Positions 22,028-32,901 of a DNA stretch of 64,000 bases are shown in pieces (the stretch's first letter is position 1; each line of letters begins with the position of its first letter). The DNA is from Isoetes taiwanensis (taxonomy: Eukaryota; Streptophyta; Lycopodiopsida; Isoetales; Isoetaceae). Where the stretch lies: positions 190,001 through 254,000 of the forward strand of contig JAJEKV010000301.1 in assembly GCA_021234155.1 (NCBI GenBank), in the 5' to 3' direction. The notes beneath the pieces are model-generated. The model did not search any database, was not told the DNA's origin, and saw nothing but the letters and a program-made list of their open reading frames with translations. The position numbers and the translations under genes were made by a program.

Positions 22028-23065
22028 TTAGGGTTTAAGGAAGAGGTCGTAAGGAGCCCACAAGCTATCGAGGGGGCAAGGAGTACCGGAATCAATTCTT
22101 CGCCATGGTTTGCCCTTTCCGCTCCAATGAAGAAGGCTTACAGCTCCAGGATGAAGATCCCTGCAGCTTCTAACTCTGTTATCCCCTCCCAATCCATGCT
22201 GATTCCACCGGTGATCAATCGGCTCTATTAATCCCCCAAATACAAGCAAAAATGGTGGCTGCGAACCCAGTTCATAGATTTTGTTTTCCTTTTGAATATC
22301 CATCCATTTCTCTATCGTTCTGGTGTAATTCTCTTGCCTCCATTTCGCCAGATCCATCACCATTACTCCCGTGTTGAAGTAGCAAGGTTTTCTTCCTTCA
22401 AATACGCTTGATAGAAATCTGTTGGACCAGAATGAATCTGTGAAATATCTGGCAAATTGGACATGGCAATATTCTGGAGCTCCGACTGTATGAGTTCCCA
22501 GATTTATTCCCCATAGCTTTGCAATATCATCCACCACAATTACGTCTGAATCGAGGTAGATTACCCTCTTAATGCAAGGCGGAAGAATTTCTGCCAGATA
22601 ATTTCTTGCATAGTTTAGGGGCTGCTCCAAATCCTCACGAACAGAGGAGGAAATTCTGTGGCGGACTATTTCTGGGTCGAAGAAGTAGACCTTGAATCTG
22701 AGGTAAGGAAAAGTAGTGCGGATGGTATGTTTGAGCTCTTCCTCGTTACTAGAAACCAGGAAATGGAAGATCACATTTTGGGGGCAAATCGCATGCTTTA
22801 GCACAGAGAAAACTGCAGCGACAGAACCTCTAAGATAGGTTTTGTCTAAAGTCATTGCAATATGGACGGAATTAGGATCACAAACTTCGTCAAGCTTGAA
22901 AAAACCTTTTTGATAAGGCAAGCATTGAATGCCATTGCGAAATTCAGGCGCTTCTCGAAAGGATTGAACCTGCATTTCCGTAGCAGGCAGACTGCGGGCA
23001 TCTGATACCCCAAATGCAGATATGATGCAGCAGACTATGAGCAAAAGAAACAATGTCCGAGACAT
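22028..23065 (-). CDS. GATL: Galacturonosyltransferase-like protein (GT8, GATL type)
   Basis: This is an intact 345-residue single-exon gene, the usual length and structure for plant GATL proteins. The N terminus (1-23) is a signal peptide or anchor (FLLLIVCCIISAFG), placing the enzyme in the secretory pathway, presumably the Golgi. The GT8 fold begins near residue 66 with VHIAMTLDKTYLRGSVAAV. The metal-binding DxD is in VIYLDSDVIVVDD (about 168-180). The substrate/metal loop LNYARNYLAEILP precedes it. The C-terminal HWSGKGKPW (about 313-321) is the HxxGxxKPW motif of GT8. Proteins of this class act in pectin and xylan synthesis from nucleotide-sugar donors; the exact product cannot be read from sequence. 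The ATG lies at the start of the signal peptide with no in-frame upstream extension. This is the only clearly functional host gene here. Confidence 0.95.
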   Translation of the reverse strand: MSRTLFLLLIVCCIISAFGVSDARSLPATEMQVQSFREAPEFRNGIQCLPYQKGFFKLDEVCDPNSVHIAMTLDKTYLRGSVAAVFSVLKHAICPQNVIFHFLVSSNEEELKHTIRTTFPYLRFKVYFFDPEIVRHRISSSVREDLEQPLNYARNYLAEILPPCIKRVIYLDSDVIVVDDIAKLWGINLGTHTVGAPEYCHVQFARYFTDSFWSNRFLSSVFEGRKPCYFNTGVMVMDLAKWRQENYTRTIEKWMDIQKENKIYELGSQPPFLLVFGGLIEPIDHRWNQHGLGGDNRVRSCRDLHPGAVSLLHWSGKGKPWRRIDSGTPCPLDSLWAPYDLFLKP

Positions 23066-23160
23066 GGCGAATTGGCAGATCGGCGAACTGGGCTGTCTGT
23101 TGTTCTGCTCATTTTCTCTTCCACTTACTACATTTTAATTTATCAAACGGGAAATGTCAA
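23066..23160 (-). promoter_or_regulatory. Putative GATL proximal promoter / 5' UTR
   Basis: Reading the minus strand, ATAAATTAAAAT lies about 75 bp upstream of the ATG, near 23135-23147. It is the only TATA-like element at a sensible distance, but that spacing would make a very short leader. This is a weak call. Confidence 0.25.
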
Positions 23161-24260
23161 AAGGGTTTCCAAAAAGGCCTAGGGTAAGGGCTTTGACACG
23201 CTTTGTTTACGAAAATCTTCTTTTTTTAGAAAATGCAACTCCACTACATATAGATAGCAGTATACATTGCAATACATACATATTTTCCTCGTCGCATGCA
23301 TATCCATCTCTGTATCTTCTTCCAAGGTCCTGGAGCACAGGTCAAGGCACAAATCCTTATGCCCTTTCTGCCACTGCATTTTTCAGCCCTGAAGGCCTCT
23401 CTAGTGCCACCCTGTGCGCCCAGGCCCTTAAGGCCTCGAGGCCATGCTCATGTAGCTGACAGCAGGAGTTAACATTAAGACACAAAAACCTGGCGTAATA
23501 CAGGTCCCGGCTTGGCATCTCGAATTCTATCCGCATCTGTGGCGACGCCCCGAGGTCAGATCCTTCCTACCTAAGCTCAGGTTTATCCAACCCAAACAAA
23601 GAAGTTGCATTTAATTAAAGTGGGTCTCATTCCATTCCCACTTTTTTTGGGAACCCTGTTATTTTACACGAAAAGGACGTGCCAAATTTTTGAAACCCCT
23701 TTTATTGCTTTAGAAGATGCCTTCTTTCCATTGTGAAAAAAAATATTAAGGAAAATTACGCGGCCTAGTTTTCTCAGTTAGCGAGTCGAGAAGGTAAAGA
23801 GCACAGGTAAAACCAATGAAAATGCTTTCTCTCTGTAAACAAAGTGCTAATTTGCCCTCAATTTTTTTTCATAATAATTTCATTACATTGTATTTTACAG
23901 TGATTGAAGAGACCATGATGGTCGGGCTGTCACAACCATTACATCGTCTTCGCACACAGACCACCTACTAGGAACAACGTGCAGAGCAAGGTCCGAGGTG
24001 TTCCTAAGCCATGAGAGCAACTTGAAGAGAATAGAACATTGAACGCGCTGGCTTGTCCAATCCATGTCACCAACCTCTTCTCATCCTCTTTCCTCAATGA
24101 ACGGGTCTTTCTATTGCTCCCGATCATGTCCTTTTTGTTTGCGATCTAGACTGGAAAAGACAACATCAAGTTAGTAAAATGATGCAACAGACAATACGAA
24201 AAAAAAAAAAAAAAAAAAAAACTAATTTTGAGGGCCATTTCTGAAAAAAGCAGGTTTGAG
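23161..24260. other. No recognisable gene
   Basis: Contains short unconvincing frames on both strands and a 20+ A run near 24199-24221. CGAGTCGAGAAGG near 23783 is an outlying copy of the motif that clusters in the next feature. Confidence 0.45.
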
Positions 24261-24612
24261 GGCCCTTTTCGATCGTGAGTCGAGAAAGGCCCTTCTCGAC
24301 TCGCGAGTCGAGAAAGGCCCTTCTGAGGGCCTTTCTCAACTCGTGAGTCGAGAAACGTAGCTCATAGTTTAAAAAGAAAAAAAGAAAAAAAAAAGGAAAA
24401 ACACATAAAACATTTTTTTTTTCTATTTATTTTTCGAGCAGATTTTTTTTTTAAGGGCCTTTCTCGACTCGTGAGTCGAGAAAAGCAGCTCAGAGTGAAA
24501 AACACAATCTTGGGGGGTCGAGAAAGGAAGCTGAAAGTGAAAAACAGAGTTCTGAGGTCGAGAAACGCAGATCCACGAGGATCTTTCGACTCGAAGAATG
24601 AGAAAGGCGGCT
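24261..24612. repeat. Cluster of palindromic GACTCGCGAGTC-type motifs
   Basis: At least four copies of a palindrome with arms TTCTCGACTCG / CGAGTCGAGAA occur here. The best is a perfect 22-bp palindrome at 24293-24314 that extends with one mismatch to 32 bp; other copies lie near 24335-24352 and 24460-24482. Half-sites GGTCGAGAAA recur to 24600. The words GAGGGCC and GGGCCTTTCTC separate them. No gene is present. Confidence 0.8.
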
Positions 24613-24974
24613 CGGGGTGAAAACACTGATTCGAGGTTCAAGAAATGCAGTTGCCTATAGATATAATTTCTAGCTCCAATCTCATGGAGCACCAATCATG
24701 ACTAACTGGACCATATATGTATTTTCTATGCATTTTCTAATGTACACCATATCTTATGCATTTATTATATTGTTGGAAGGATAAAAGAGTGCAGTGGCTA
24801 ACTAGAAGGAATGTCCAGGAGCACATGTGCATCCAGGTAGAAACAGAGGCAGATCTTTGACAGCCTGAGATGTTACCTTGATGCTTGTTTCTCCAGCAAG
24901 CTTTGGGATTCCGGGCTGCGGAGCAAGTCAAAAAAAGACATTACAAGCAAAGACATAAATCCCACATTAGAGCG
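24613..24974. other. No recognisable gene
   Basis: AT-rich spacer. Several short words such as TATGCATTTTCTAATG recur here and at 25610-25760. Confidence 0.4.
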
Positions 24975-25490
24975 AGGCCACGGCGCTACCTACGTTCACA
25001 TCATCGCCCATGAAAACGCAGCGGGCATATCGCCTCCATTCGCACAGGTGCCCACCATCTCCGGATTGAGACAGGTCGATGGATTGGGGAGCCACGTCAG
25101 GATAGGGTTTGTCGGTCTTTGCCGGGCGACGGAGCTGTTGAGGATGAGTGTCACACTTTCGAGCTGCCCAAAGATATGATCGATTCCGGACACGCTATGT
25201 TCGTTGATTAGACACGATGAGCCGCTACACATGATATCGGAGTACGACCCGGTCGCTCACTTTCGGATCATACATTCAGAAGTAATCTTGGACTTGAGGG
25301 CTCGGATATGCCCCGATCAACCATTTAATTGATGTCGGCTAGCCTTATTATCTGCCACGGTTTTTCCTCCGAAACCCCGCCGAGGGGGGTTTTTAATCAG
25401 GCAAGAATGTGATTCTTTGCGCTTTTTGTATTGGGTCCCATAGGCCGATTGGTCTCCGTGGACGATAAAAACAATTCTATTCTATTCTAT
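24975..25490 (+). pseudogene. LINE 3' end with (TTCTA)n tail
   Basis: Reading 25047-25175 gives HHLRIETGRWIGEPRQDRVC, then VEDECHTFE. This matches the Cys/His segment near the C terminus of many non-LTR retrotransposons ('lRieTGR....rVC..C......vEDE.HF...C'), with one Cys replaced. The downstream 3' UTR has a short hairpin, GAAACCCC / GAGGGGGGTTTTTAA. It ends in four TTCTA units at 25470-25490, a simple-repeat tail instead of poly(A). The RT is missing, so this is a 5'-truncated copy. Confidence 0.6.
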
Positions 25491-25872
25491 TCTATATCTT
25501 ATGCATTTATTATGTATACATATATGAAAAAATAGACCCTGCCCCTTTTGTAATATATCAATGTTTACCCATAGTATTTTTTCAAATATAGATTTTTCAA
25601 ATGGGACACTATGTACTATATATTTTTCAATAAGCACAATATCCTATATTATGTATTTTCCAATAACCACAATATTCTATGCATTTTATTTTATGAAAAA
25701 TGCCCTCTCCATGTATTTCCTATGAAAAAAATGGACCCTCCCCATGTATTGTCTAATGGACACCATATAGGTATACGTATACAAAAAAAATAGACTCTCC
25801 CCTTTTTTCGACATGCTTTTTTTAATATTTACCCCGCTATTTTTTCCCGCCCATACTTGAAATTTGAAATTT
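25491..25872. other. AT-rich spacer with short internal duplications
   Basis: Words such as TATTTTTCAATAAGCACAATAT and GACCCTSCCC repeat three or four times at irregular spacing. No coding content. Confidence 0.4.
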
Positions 25873-25883
25873 AGTACATACCA

Positions 25884-26150
25884 ATTTGGTTACACACATC
25901 TACCTCATCTGCTTCTTGTCGTGCTTTCAACTCAAGGTCGGATGGTGATAGAGCATTTGCCATCAAGCCATACTTCATTTTGTGATTTCGTCCCGTTGTA
26001 TACATCCTTCTGCTAGTGCCTTCGCATTGTTTGCACCAATAGTTGTTGTACTGCCTGTCAAGTCGCACCAATGGATCATCTTGACGCCAAGTTTTTGTTG
26101 CATTTTTTCTTGATTGAGAGGATGAAGAAGTTTCATTTCTATGGGCAAAT
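25884..26150 (-). pseudogene. BED-type zinc finger exon (hAT transposase-like N terminus)
   Basis: The minus frame reads W-RQDDPLVRLDRQ, WCKQCEGTSRRMYTTGRNH and KMKYGLM, then an acidic tail. C-x2-C followed by H-x4-H-like spacing after a 'dP.w....' block is the BED finger arrangement found at the N terminus of plant hAT transposases. The frame ends at a donor-like TTG|GTATGT (about 25882), as expected for a first coding exon. No hAT catalytic domain was found downstream in this window, so it is probably orphaned. Confidence 0.45.
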
Positions 26151-26164
26151 ATAATATCCAAGCT

Positions 26165-27400
26165 ATCAAATAGATGTTTAAATAAAAAAAGAGGCGAGGA
26201 GAAAGAGATAGATAGAAAACCTTGACATTATTGGGAGCTCATCAATAGATGGCATTGAACATTGATGGCTTGACGATGTAGAATCAGGGCTGCTCAGAGC
26301 TGCTCATTGCAGAGCCACTGGCCTCAGAGGTGCTCACGGATTAAGCCTTGGTGGAGCCATCGGATGCTCAGAGGTGCTCGGACATTAAGCCTTGGCAAAA
26401 ACCCTATTCCATATAACCCAATAACAATAGTAAAATATTTTGCAATAGAATGACGTTATGATGATTTTGGTGACTATGAAACGTCACAAAAAAACGGGGG
26501 CTTAGTATGTGACGAATTTTTTCCTTCAGTTTCTCTTACCTATTCGATCGCCAAAAATTCACCGCTATTTTCTTGATGGAGATCAGCATTACCCTCAGAG
26601 AAGTGCCTTGAGTGAGATCGAGCCAAGCCAGACAAGCCATACAGAGGAAGAGGTAGCCGGATACTAAGGAAGATTGTGCCAGAAACAGAAAGAGGCTCGG
26701 AATAAGTAAGCATTTTTTACCATTTCTTTTTTTTCTTATTATTTATGTTTTGTTCAGTGATGTGGCCTCCTTCTGTCGATTGTTGCACAACCTTTGCTAT
26801 ACGATCCAATGGCACTAAAATAAAGGAGGACGATTATTGTTGTGCTTCCCCTTTTTTGTGATCCTCTCAGGACATACTTTCTTGTGACCTCTTTTCTTGT
26901 ATACCTAATAACAGTTCCATTTCCACATTTTGAAAGAATTACCTAGTTGCTTTATGATAGAGGACTCTCTTTATGATTGGAGTGCACAGCTTCCACCAAG
27001 GTTTTCATTCGAGATTTTTAATTCTAAGATAATATTGCTTATATCCCTGCTTTCAGAGGTAATAATTGTACAGTTGATGAATGTCTTCTTTGGGATTGAC
27101 ATGTTTTTGTGGTTCTGAATTTTTTTTGAATTCATTCAGTTGCTCAGATCATGATCCTTCTTTAAAGACTTTATTTGTCAAAATTTTGTTGCCTTTTTCT
27201 GAAAGCTCTAGGTTTCTTTTCTAGTTTTAGATTGACAACACCTTTAGCTTAGTTAGCTACATGGATTTTTTTTTAAAGGTATATATATGCTTAAATTTTG
27301 TTCTTAGTTGACAATATTTGCTTATGTTTTTTAATGGCTCTAAAGGAGAGAGAGGGGGGAAACCTCATGAAGGAGTCATGAGGACAGTGAGGAAGACGGT
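26165..27400. other. No recognisable gene
   Basis: 26290-26400 contains short repeats of CAGAGGTGCTC and TTAAGCCTTGG. The rest is AT-rich, with no supported exon. Confidence 0.45.
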
Positions 27401-27409
27401 TCCACGGAC

Positions 27410-27550
27410 ATGGCAAGATTAATTGGAGAAACCAAAGTGAGTTGCAAAACTTTAAGGCGCTGCTTGACAAGCAGCTTGCGCATATTGGTACTCCGTTGCA
27501 TATGTCTAATGGAAAGCGAAGCTTAAGCTCATCTAAAAACCAGAAAAAAT
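27410..27550 (+). pseudogene. Possible exon cut by a transposon insertion
   Basis: An open plus frame (ELQNFKALLDKQLAHIG, then GKRSLSSSKNQKK) runs up to the left inverted repeat of the 3.2-kb element at 27551. It may be an upstream exon of the gene whose later exons lie just beyond that element (30864 onward). No database-recognisable motif is visible. Confidence 0.3.
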
Positions 27551-30500
27551 AAGGTGACCTAGCAAACGCACTAATGACCTGCGTTTGCACCACAAAAAAG
27601 AATCTTTCAAAGATTCCCTAAAAAAAACCTAAATTTTGCCACTTTTGAGGGGTCATTAACAAAAATGGCCCTCCGTTTCAAATTTAAGGTGTCGTTTTAG
27701 GATGGTCATGTCATAGCTTGAACATGTTTTTTTATTTCAACATGCATATTTGGGGTCTAAAAATGTAAGTTGTATTTAGTCTTTTATGCAAACTTGTCTA
27801 ACATGCCAAAATCAAGAGAGTGCAAAAAATCTTGTTTTTCTACATTGCGGAAAGTGCAAATGAAGCTCCTAAGCATTTCGTAGTAAAAATTATGTATACA
27901 TTACCGGTGGCCTGAGTGAGCAAATGCTAATAGGGCAAGCAATCTGCACTTTGCTACCCAAAAAAAAAATTGTTGTCAAGCTATGAGCCCATAGCATGAA
28001 AAAACAATGTTGTCGGGCTACACATTATGCAGCCAAATAAAGAGAGAAAAAAAGTCAGATAGCAAAATATAATACTTGGATAATACATGCACGGTTTTAG
28101 GAAAGGCCCATAAAACGAGTAGGTAAGAAACAATCAATTAGGTCATGGAGTGAAAAATAAGTAGGTTTGAAAAAAAACCAGTAGGTAAGAAAATGACCTG
28201 GTAGGTAGTGCCTATGCGCGCATGGGCAAAGTTTTGATTCTATGCTATGCGTGCATAGGAAGGGTTTTTTTCTTTGTTCTGAGTTTGCCCTTTTTCTCTT
28301 AGAAATCGGCCTGATGCTTTTGCCTGCCTTTTTGGTCGAGATTGCAGCCCGTTGGCTCCGGATTTAGCGCCAGATTGCAGCTTGGAGGTGGATTCTGTGT
28401 TGCCAAGTAAGTATTTCAAACCCTTTTGGCGTTTAGGAAATTTGGTCGGCCAAGCTCTTCTCAGGTCGGCATCATGGACAGTTCTTATTGATCGGCCAGG
28501 CTCTTCTCAGGTCGGCCAAGATCTTCTCAGATCTTATCATAGACAGATACTTTCATAGCTGCAAAAATTGCAAAACAAGGGGTTTGGCACAGTTCTGGGT
28601 TCTCCAAAAACGACTTTTTCTGTTGAGAAAACATGGGTTTCGGTTTGTTTTGTTTTGATGACATCTTCTTCAAAGAAGATTGAATGTTTTTGCAAAAACT
28701 ACATAACAGGAAGGCCAAACAACAACAGAAAGACGGAAAATGATATAGCTTGTTTTGTAGTTTGTTGTTTACTTCAATGGTAGGTTGGATCAGCCTGTGG
28801 GTTTGGAGGTTCGAATCCTCTACTGCCTTAATCTCTCTGCCATTATTTTTCCTCTGTCTTGTTTCTATCTATGATCATTTCTTTTGGCTCTGGCTGCTTG
28901 CATAGGTTTTGAATATGGGCTATGGAATTAGTTTTAAAAGCACTTGTGTCTATTATTAAGCTTTGAGTGCATCTTCCATCAGAGCTCTTACAGCTTGTTG
29001 CTTTGAATGCTTCACAACATTAATGACACTTTGCAGGCGCAATCTTGCATCAGAGTTCTTGCAACCAGAGTTTTTTTAGCATGAGGTAAGAAGATAATAT
29101 GTATGATCTAAAGATTTTGCAATATCTACTCTGAAACTTTATGGAAAAGCATTTTGCACATGTTTGGAGATGAATTTGTTCCTTTTTCTTTTGTGAATAG
29201 AGTTTAAGGTGATTTGAAAGATGATTTTGCAGGTGGATTTTGGCAATTTTGCAAGTACTTTAAGGTAAAATTTTAAGATAATTTGAGTTGTTTCTTTTCT
29301 TTGTAAGAAATTTCTAGAGCCAAATACGTGTAGTTGCCATGTTTTTGGAAGAGTTGCTTGTCTCTGGAAGCATGTCAAATTAATTTATGCTTTAGACTCT
29401 TACTTGTAATGGAATATGGAAGTTGATAACTTCTTGTGAACTCTTTGCAAAGATATAGCAATTGAAATATAGCATTTGGATCATCAGTTACAGTTTATAA
29501 GACTTTGTGTAGGAGGTTCGTTTCTGTCAAAGCATCCAGGTTCTCCATTCCTTTTTTTGACCTTTTGCAAGTTGGTCCATACACATATCAGCAATTTTGT
29601 TCTCGAGATGTATTCTTGTTTTACATTTTGAGTTTAATTGGATCATGCTTGACTGCTTGCAGGTGTTTGGATCCTCTAGAATTTGGGAGTCAATAGGTTT
29701 TGTATGCTTAAGTGACAACTTTACAAGTCTAGACAACCTAGCATAAGTGAGAAAGCTTTGCCTTTGTGTGCATAGTGACGGACAAACAACAAAAATTTTG
29801 CCTATGCTCGCATAGACACAGACAAACAAAAAAATATTTTGCCTATGCACGTATAGACTCGGACAAACAAAAAAGCTTTTGCCTATAAACTTTGGCCTAT
29901 GTGTGCGTGAAGACTTGAGACAAACAAAAAGATTTTTCCTATGCGCGCATAGTCGCAAACAAACAAAAAAACTTTTGCGTATGCGCGCATGGACACAGAC
30001 AAACAGAAAAATATTTTGAAAATACTTCGTTTTGAGCTTAGACAAAGAAAGCCTCTGAACACAAGAGCATTTGGTTACACAAAAAATTATAGCTATGCTA
30101 GCTCATTCCTCGTGAAGACCTTCAAAATCTTGGAGAGGAGAAAAATGTTCCAGAAAGTGAGGAAGTTCACAGGGTTATAGCATGTTATTTTGGGATATAT
30201 CAATTTACACAATCTTTGTACGTAGAATGAGCGTATTACTCAGCATAATGGTCATATATATGGACTTATTATTTATATGCGTGGAGGCAAAACAAATCTT
30301 ATCAAAAGCTCTTTTTCATGATTATTTCACAAACCTAGGGTTTTTGAAGGAATATAAATTGTGTATGTCTATGCACGCATAGGCAAATGCTATACACGCA
30401 TAGAAAAAGACTCAAAAGATTTACACGCAAAACACTATACGCGCTCATTGATATTGATACTAAAGAAGAAGTTCCTGCAAAAAAAATGTCCCCTTGATAT

Positions 30501-30785
30501 TAAAAGACGTTTGTGAAATATTAATTGAATTGATACTGTCATATCTATGCGCGCATAGACATTTTTCTTTTCCCTTGCATTTTAGTGTTTCAAAATAGTA
30601 CTATTTTTTAGTTTGACTTGAAGCAACAAATGTCGTCCTCTATTAAATGTGTACCTTTTGGATTGAAACTTTTTTTCTGCTGCCCGTTTTCTTTAAAAGA
30701 GGTCAAAAATACCGAATTTACGTGTTTTCAAAAAAGGAATCTGCAATTGCACCACAGGTCATTAGTGCGTTTGCTAGGTCACCTT
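27551..30785. mobile_element. 3.2-kb element with perfect 31-bp terminal inverted repeats
   Basis: 27551-27581 and 30755-30785 are exact reverse complements over 31 bp, starting AAGGTGACCTAGC. The interior has no transposase frame. It carries about eleven copies of a palindromic motif (consensus CTATGCGCGCATAG) concentrated near its right end. This is the design of a non-autonomous DNA transposon with subterminal transposase-binding sites. No clean target-site duplication is seen (left flank AGAAAAAAT, right flank GTTAAAAGA), so the superfamily is open. It separates a possible exon (27410-27550) from exons at 30864 and beyond. Confidence 0.75.
29761..29993. repeat. ~40-bp array around the palindrome CTATGCGCGCATAG
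   Basis: Copies or variants of the 14-bp palindrome start near 29761, 29801, 29842, 29896, 29939 and 29979, separated by GACAAACAAAAAA-like spacers. Further copies lie at 28211, 28245, 30369, 30390 and 30545. All fall inside the 27551-30785 element. The 172-residue minus frame over the array is repeat translation. Confidence 0.85.
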
Positions 30786-30863
30786 GTTAAAAGATCAAGG
30801 TACTTTGATGAACCACTTCATGTTTTAAATAAACTTGCTAAGCTGTCCTTTGATTGTTTGCAG

Positions 30864-31322
30864 TAAAAAATCTACTAGTCTAAAATCCATCAATGCGCCA
30901 TTGTCTAGTGAAGATGAAGAAGAAGATGATAATGCAAGCAATGAAAATGACGAGGAGCCAATTGAAGATTATGAGGTTACTTTTTCTCATCTTCCTAAAA
31001 AGGATAAGGTAGATGCTTATTTGTTTGTTTGAATGCATTGCTGGACATTAAATTTTTGTATTATTGTTAATAATCTATTCGTTGTGCATTAGGTGACTAT
31101 GGTGCAAGGAGGGGAGATACACTTAGATGAGAATGGGCAGACATGGAAGACAGCCCTTGGCCACGCGGTGAAAGTTTATTGCACAGAGATTGATAAAGAT
31201 TGGAAGAAGGTGGATGAGAGCTCCAAAAAGAGATTAGTAAGACATGTGGAACGTCAATTTGGTAAAGGGCTATTTGCTTATGATATATTGAAGATAGCAG
31301 CTCGTATATTTAATCATTGGAA
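30864..31322 (+). pseudogene. Transposase_24-like (plant Ptta/En-Spm) protein, exons
   Basis: Two exons fit GT-AG rules: 30864-31008 (after TTGTTTGCAG) and 31093-31322 (after GTGCATTAG), with an 84-bp intron. The first encodes a very acidic linker (SSEDEEEDDN, NENDEEPIEDYE). The second encodes IHLDENGQTW, VYCTEIDKDWKKV and SSKKRLVRHVERQFG, then a helix DILKIAARIFNHW. The 'G....DW..V....K..l...v...F' pattern is that of the plant Transposase_24 family, linked to CACTA elements. A third degraded exon may start at 31393 and has stops. The upstream part is separated by the 3.2-kb inserted element. Probably a decayed CACTA accessory gene; a domesticated host relative is the alternative. Confidence 0.5.
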
Positions 31323-32182
31323 GTAAGCTACTTATGCATTTCATACCCTGTTTTACGATTTCTTCCTTATTATTGTTGTCATATTATGTAAGGATTGGTT
31401 GCGTAGAAGCGATAAGAAAATAGCCCCCAACCATGTTAAAGATCATGTTTGAAAGAGGTTTCTTGCAAATAAAAGGATACCCCACCACCATCAGAAAAAC
31501 GCAGCGGCAGCAAGAAAACCAGGTGGCGAAAGAATAGGACGATGGGGACATGCTGGAATTGCTGCTGACTATGTACGTAGTAGATAGCTTCTCTCGTGTA
31601 TTTTCTTTCTTCAATCATTGAATTCTTGAATACTTGAATTCTGGCTTTAACATTGTTAGATTCAATATTAGGATGTTTCTTTTTGCCCATCCTGAATCTG
31701 CCTTTTTGTATATGTGCACGACAAGATGCTTTAGTTGTCTTATCATTTGAACAAAGTTATATGAAACAGATAAACTGGATTAAGTTTCTAGCATTTTCTT
31801 CAGAGCCAATAATATGAAACATATAAACAGAAAGTGTTATTTGACCATATGGGGTTTGTTGCTGATATAACAGATAGACCATATGGGGCATGTTATTAGG
31901 CGGTATAGTGCACCTAGTGCTGATGCCTTATGTTTGGAAGCATGTCAAGGTCCTGGAACAGATTTTTTAGCATTAGCGAGATTCAAGAAACAAAGCTCTC
32001 CAAATTGGCAGATAATAAATTGTAAATAAATACAAGGACTTCCATTTATTGGAAGAGATACCAGACTATGTTTTGATATATCTGGAGCAAGTGGCGTACG
32101 AAGCTTTAGGCTTTGCTTCCTTTTTAATGGGCTTATAGAAATATTTCTATTAGTAGAAAACAGTAGCAATATCTCCATCTAA
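31323..32182. other. Degraded exon remnants and spacer
   Basis: 31393-31575 on the plus strand continues in a basic frame (KRIPHHHQKN, then GGERIGRWGHAG) with stops and may be the next exon of the Transposase_24-like gene. The rest is AT-rich. ACCATATGGGG is repeated at 31846 and 31879. Confidence 0.35.
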
Positions 32183-32204
32183 ATGTTTTTACATGATGTA
32201 CAGG

Positions 32205-32413
32205 TAAATCACTCTCCATCTTTTATTGACACGCCTTTGGACTATATGGTAAAAGAAGCTCTGATCAGTGGCACCTTAAAGTTAATAAATATTGATCCAT
32301 CTAGAGTTTCAAGGTCAAGACTGGCACATCGTAGAAATGCAAAAAAACATCTATATAACAAGGAAATTGTGGAAAGTGGGAACCACCTGGGATGTGGAGA
32401 AGTCGCAACCTAA
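32205..32413 (+). pseudogene. Unidentified exon-like frame next to the TRIM
   Basis: The frame follows an acceptor-like GATGTACAG and encodes a polar, basic stretch (PSFIDTPLDYMVKEALISG, SRSRLAHRRNAKKHL), ending 14 bp before the TRIM duplication. I do not recognise the family. It may belong to the Transposase_24-like gene or to the transposase copy downstream. Confidence 0.3.
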
Positions 32414-32431
32414 CAGAATTCAGAAGGAACC

Positions 32432-32589
32432 TGTAATGGGCCCATGGTAGACCGCTCGAGTATTCGAACCTTGAATGTGCCTGTGGGGCGTTCCCGAGAC
32501 ACCGACATAAATGGGTAGAAGTGACTACTCATAAACGTCTAGACGGTTTTGCCCAGTTGGTTAAGGGCACGTCGGTTAGGAACGACACA
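32432..32589 (+). repeat. TRIM 5' LTR
   Basis: 158 bp, TG...CA, followed at once by the primer-binding site. It contains GCCCAGTTGGTTAAGGGCA, a short self-complementary segment. Confidence 0.93.
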
Positions 32590-32743
32590 ATTGGTATCAG
32601 AGCAGGTCTCGAGTTCGAGTCTCCATGGGTGCCTATATGTATTGGTAATTTGCAAAGACTTGGTAATCATTGTGGCATGGCATGACATAGACATGGTATA
32701 GCCTTGGATGCTCGAGGACGAGCATAGTTCTAGTGGGAGAGAC

Positions 32744-32901
32744 TGTAACGGGCCCATGGTAGACCGCTCGAGTATTCGAACCTTGAATGTGCCTATGGGG
32801 CGTTCCCGAGACACCGGCATAAATGGGTAGAAGCGACTACTCATAAACGTCTAGACGGTTTTGCCCAGTTGGTTAAGGGCATGTCGGTTAGGAACGTCAC
32901 A
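32744..32901 (+). repeat. TRIM 3' LTR
   Basis: 158 bp, preceded by the polypurine tract. It differs from the 5' LTR by a handful of substitutions (for example ACGGGCC for ATGGGCC near the start), indicating a fairly recent insertion. Confidence 0.93.

Larger units (their letters stand above)
32432..32901 (+). mobile_element. Intact TRIM (terminal-repeat retrotransposon in miniature)
   Basis: Two 158-bp LTRs (32432-32589 and 32744-32901) begin TG and end CA and differ at only a few positions. A 5-bp target duplication, GAACC, lies at 32427-32431 and 32902-32906. Two bases after the 5' LTR comes TGGTATCAGAGC (32592-32603), the primer-binding site complementary to initiator Met-tRNA. A purine-rich AGTGGGAGAGA (32732-32742) directly precedes the 3' LTR. 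The internal region is only 154 bp and codes for nothing, so retrotransposition depended on an autonomous partner. Every hallmark of a TRIM is present. Confidence 0.95.

Noticed and set aside
22028-23065. GATL as a transposon-captured gene
   Set aside because: It is intact, full length and intronless like its family, with a signal peptide and all motifs; no terminal repeats bracket it closely.
24199-24221. Poly(A) run as a LINE or retrogene tail
   Set aside because: No recognisable coding or 3' UTR sequence precedes it on the plus strand and no target duplication is visible.
28770-28828. tRNA gene (TCAATGGTAGG...GGAGGTTCGAATCCTCT)
   Set aside because: It has a good T-arm and a D-arm-like word, but no pairing acceptor stem and no anticodon arm of the right size.
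29527-30045. 172-residue minus-strand frame
   Set aside because: It is translation of the CTATGCGCGCATAG array (repeated FFVC and AHR words), with no domain.
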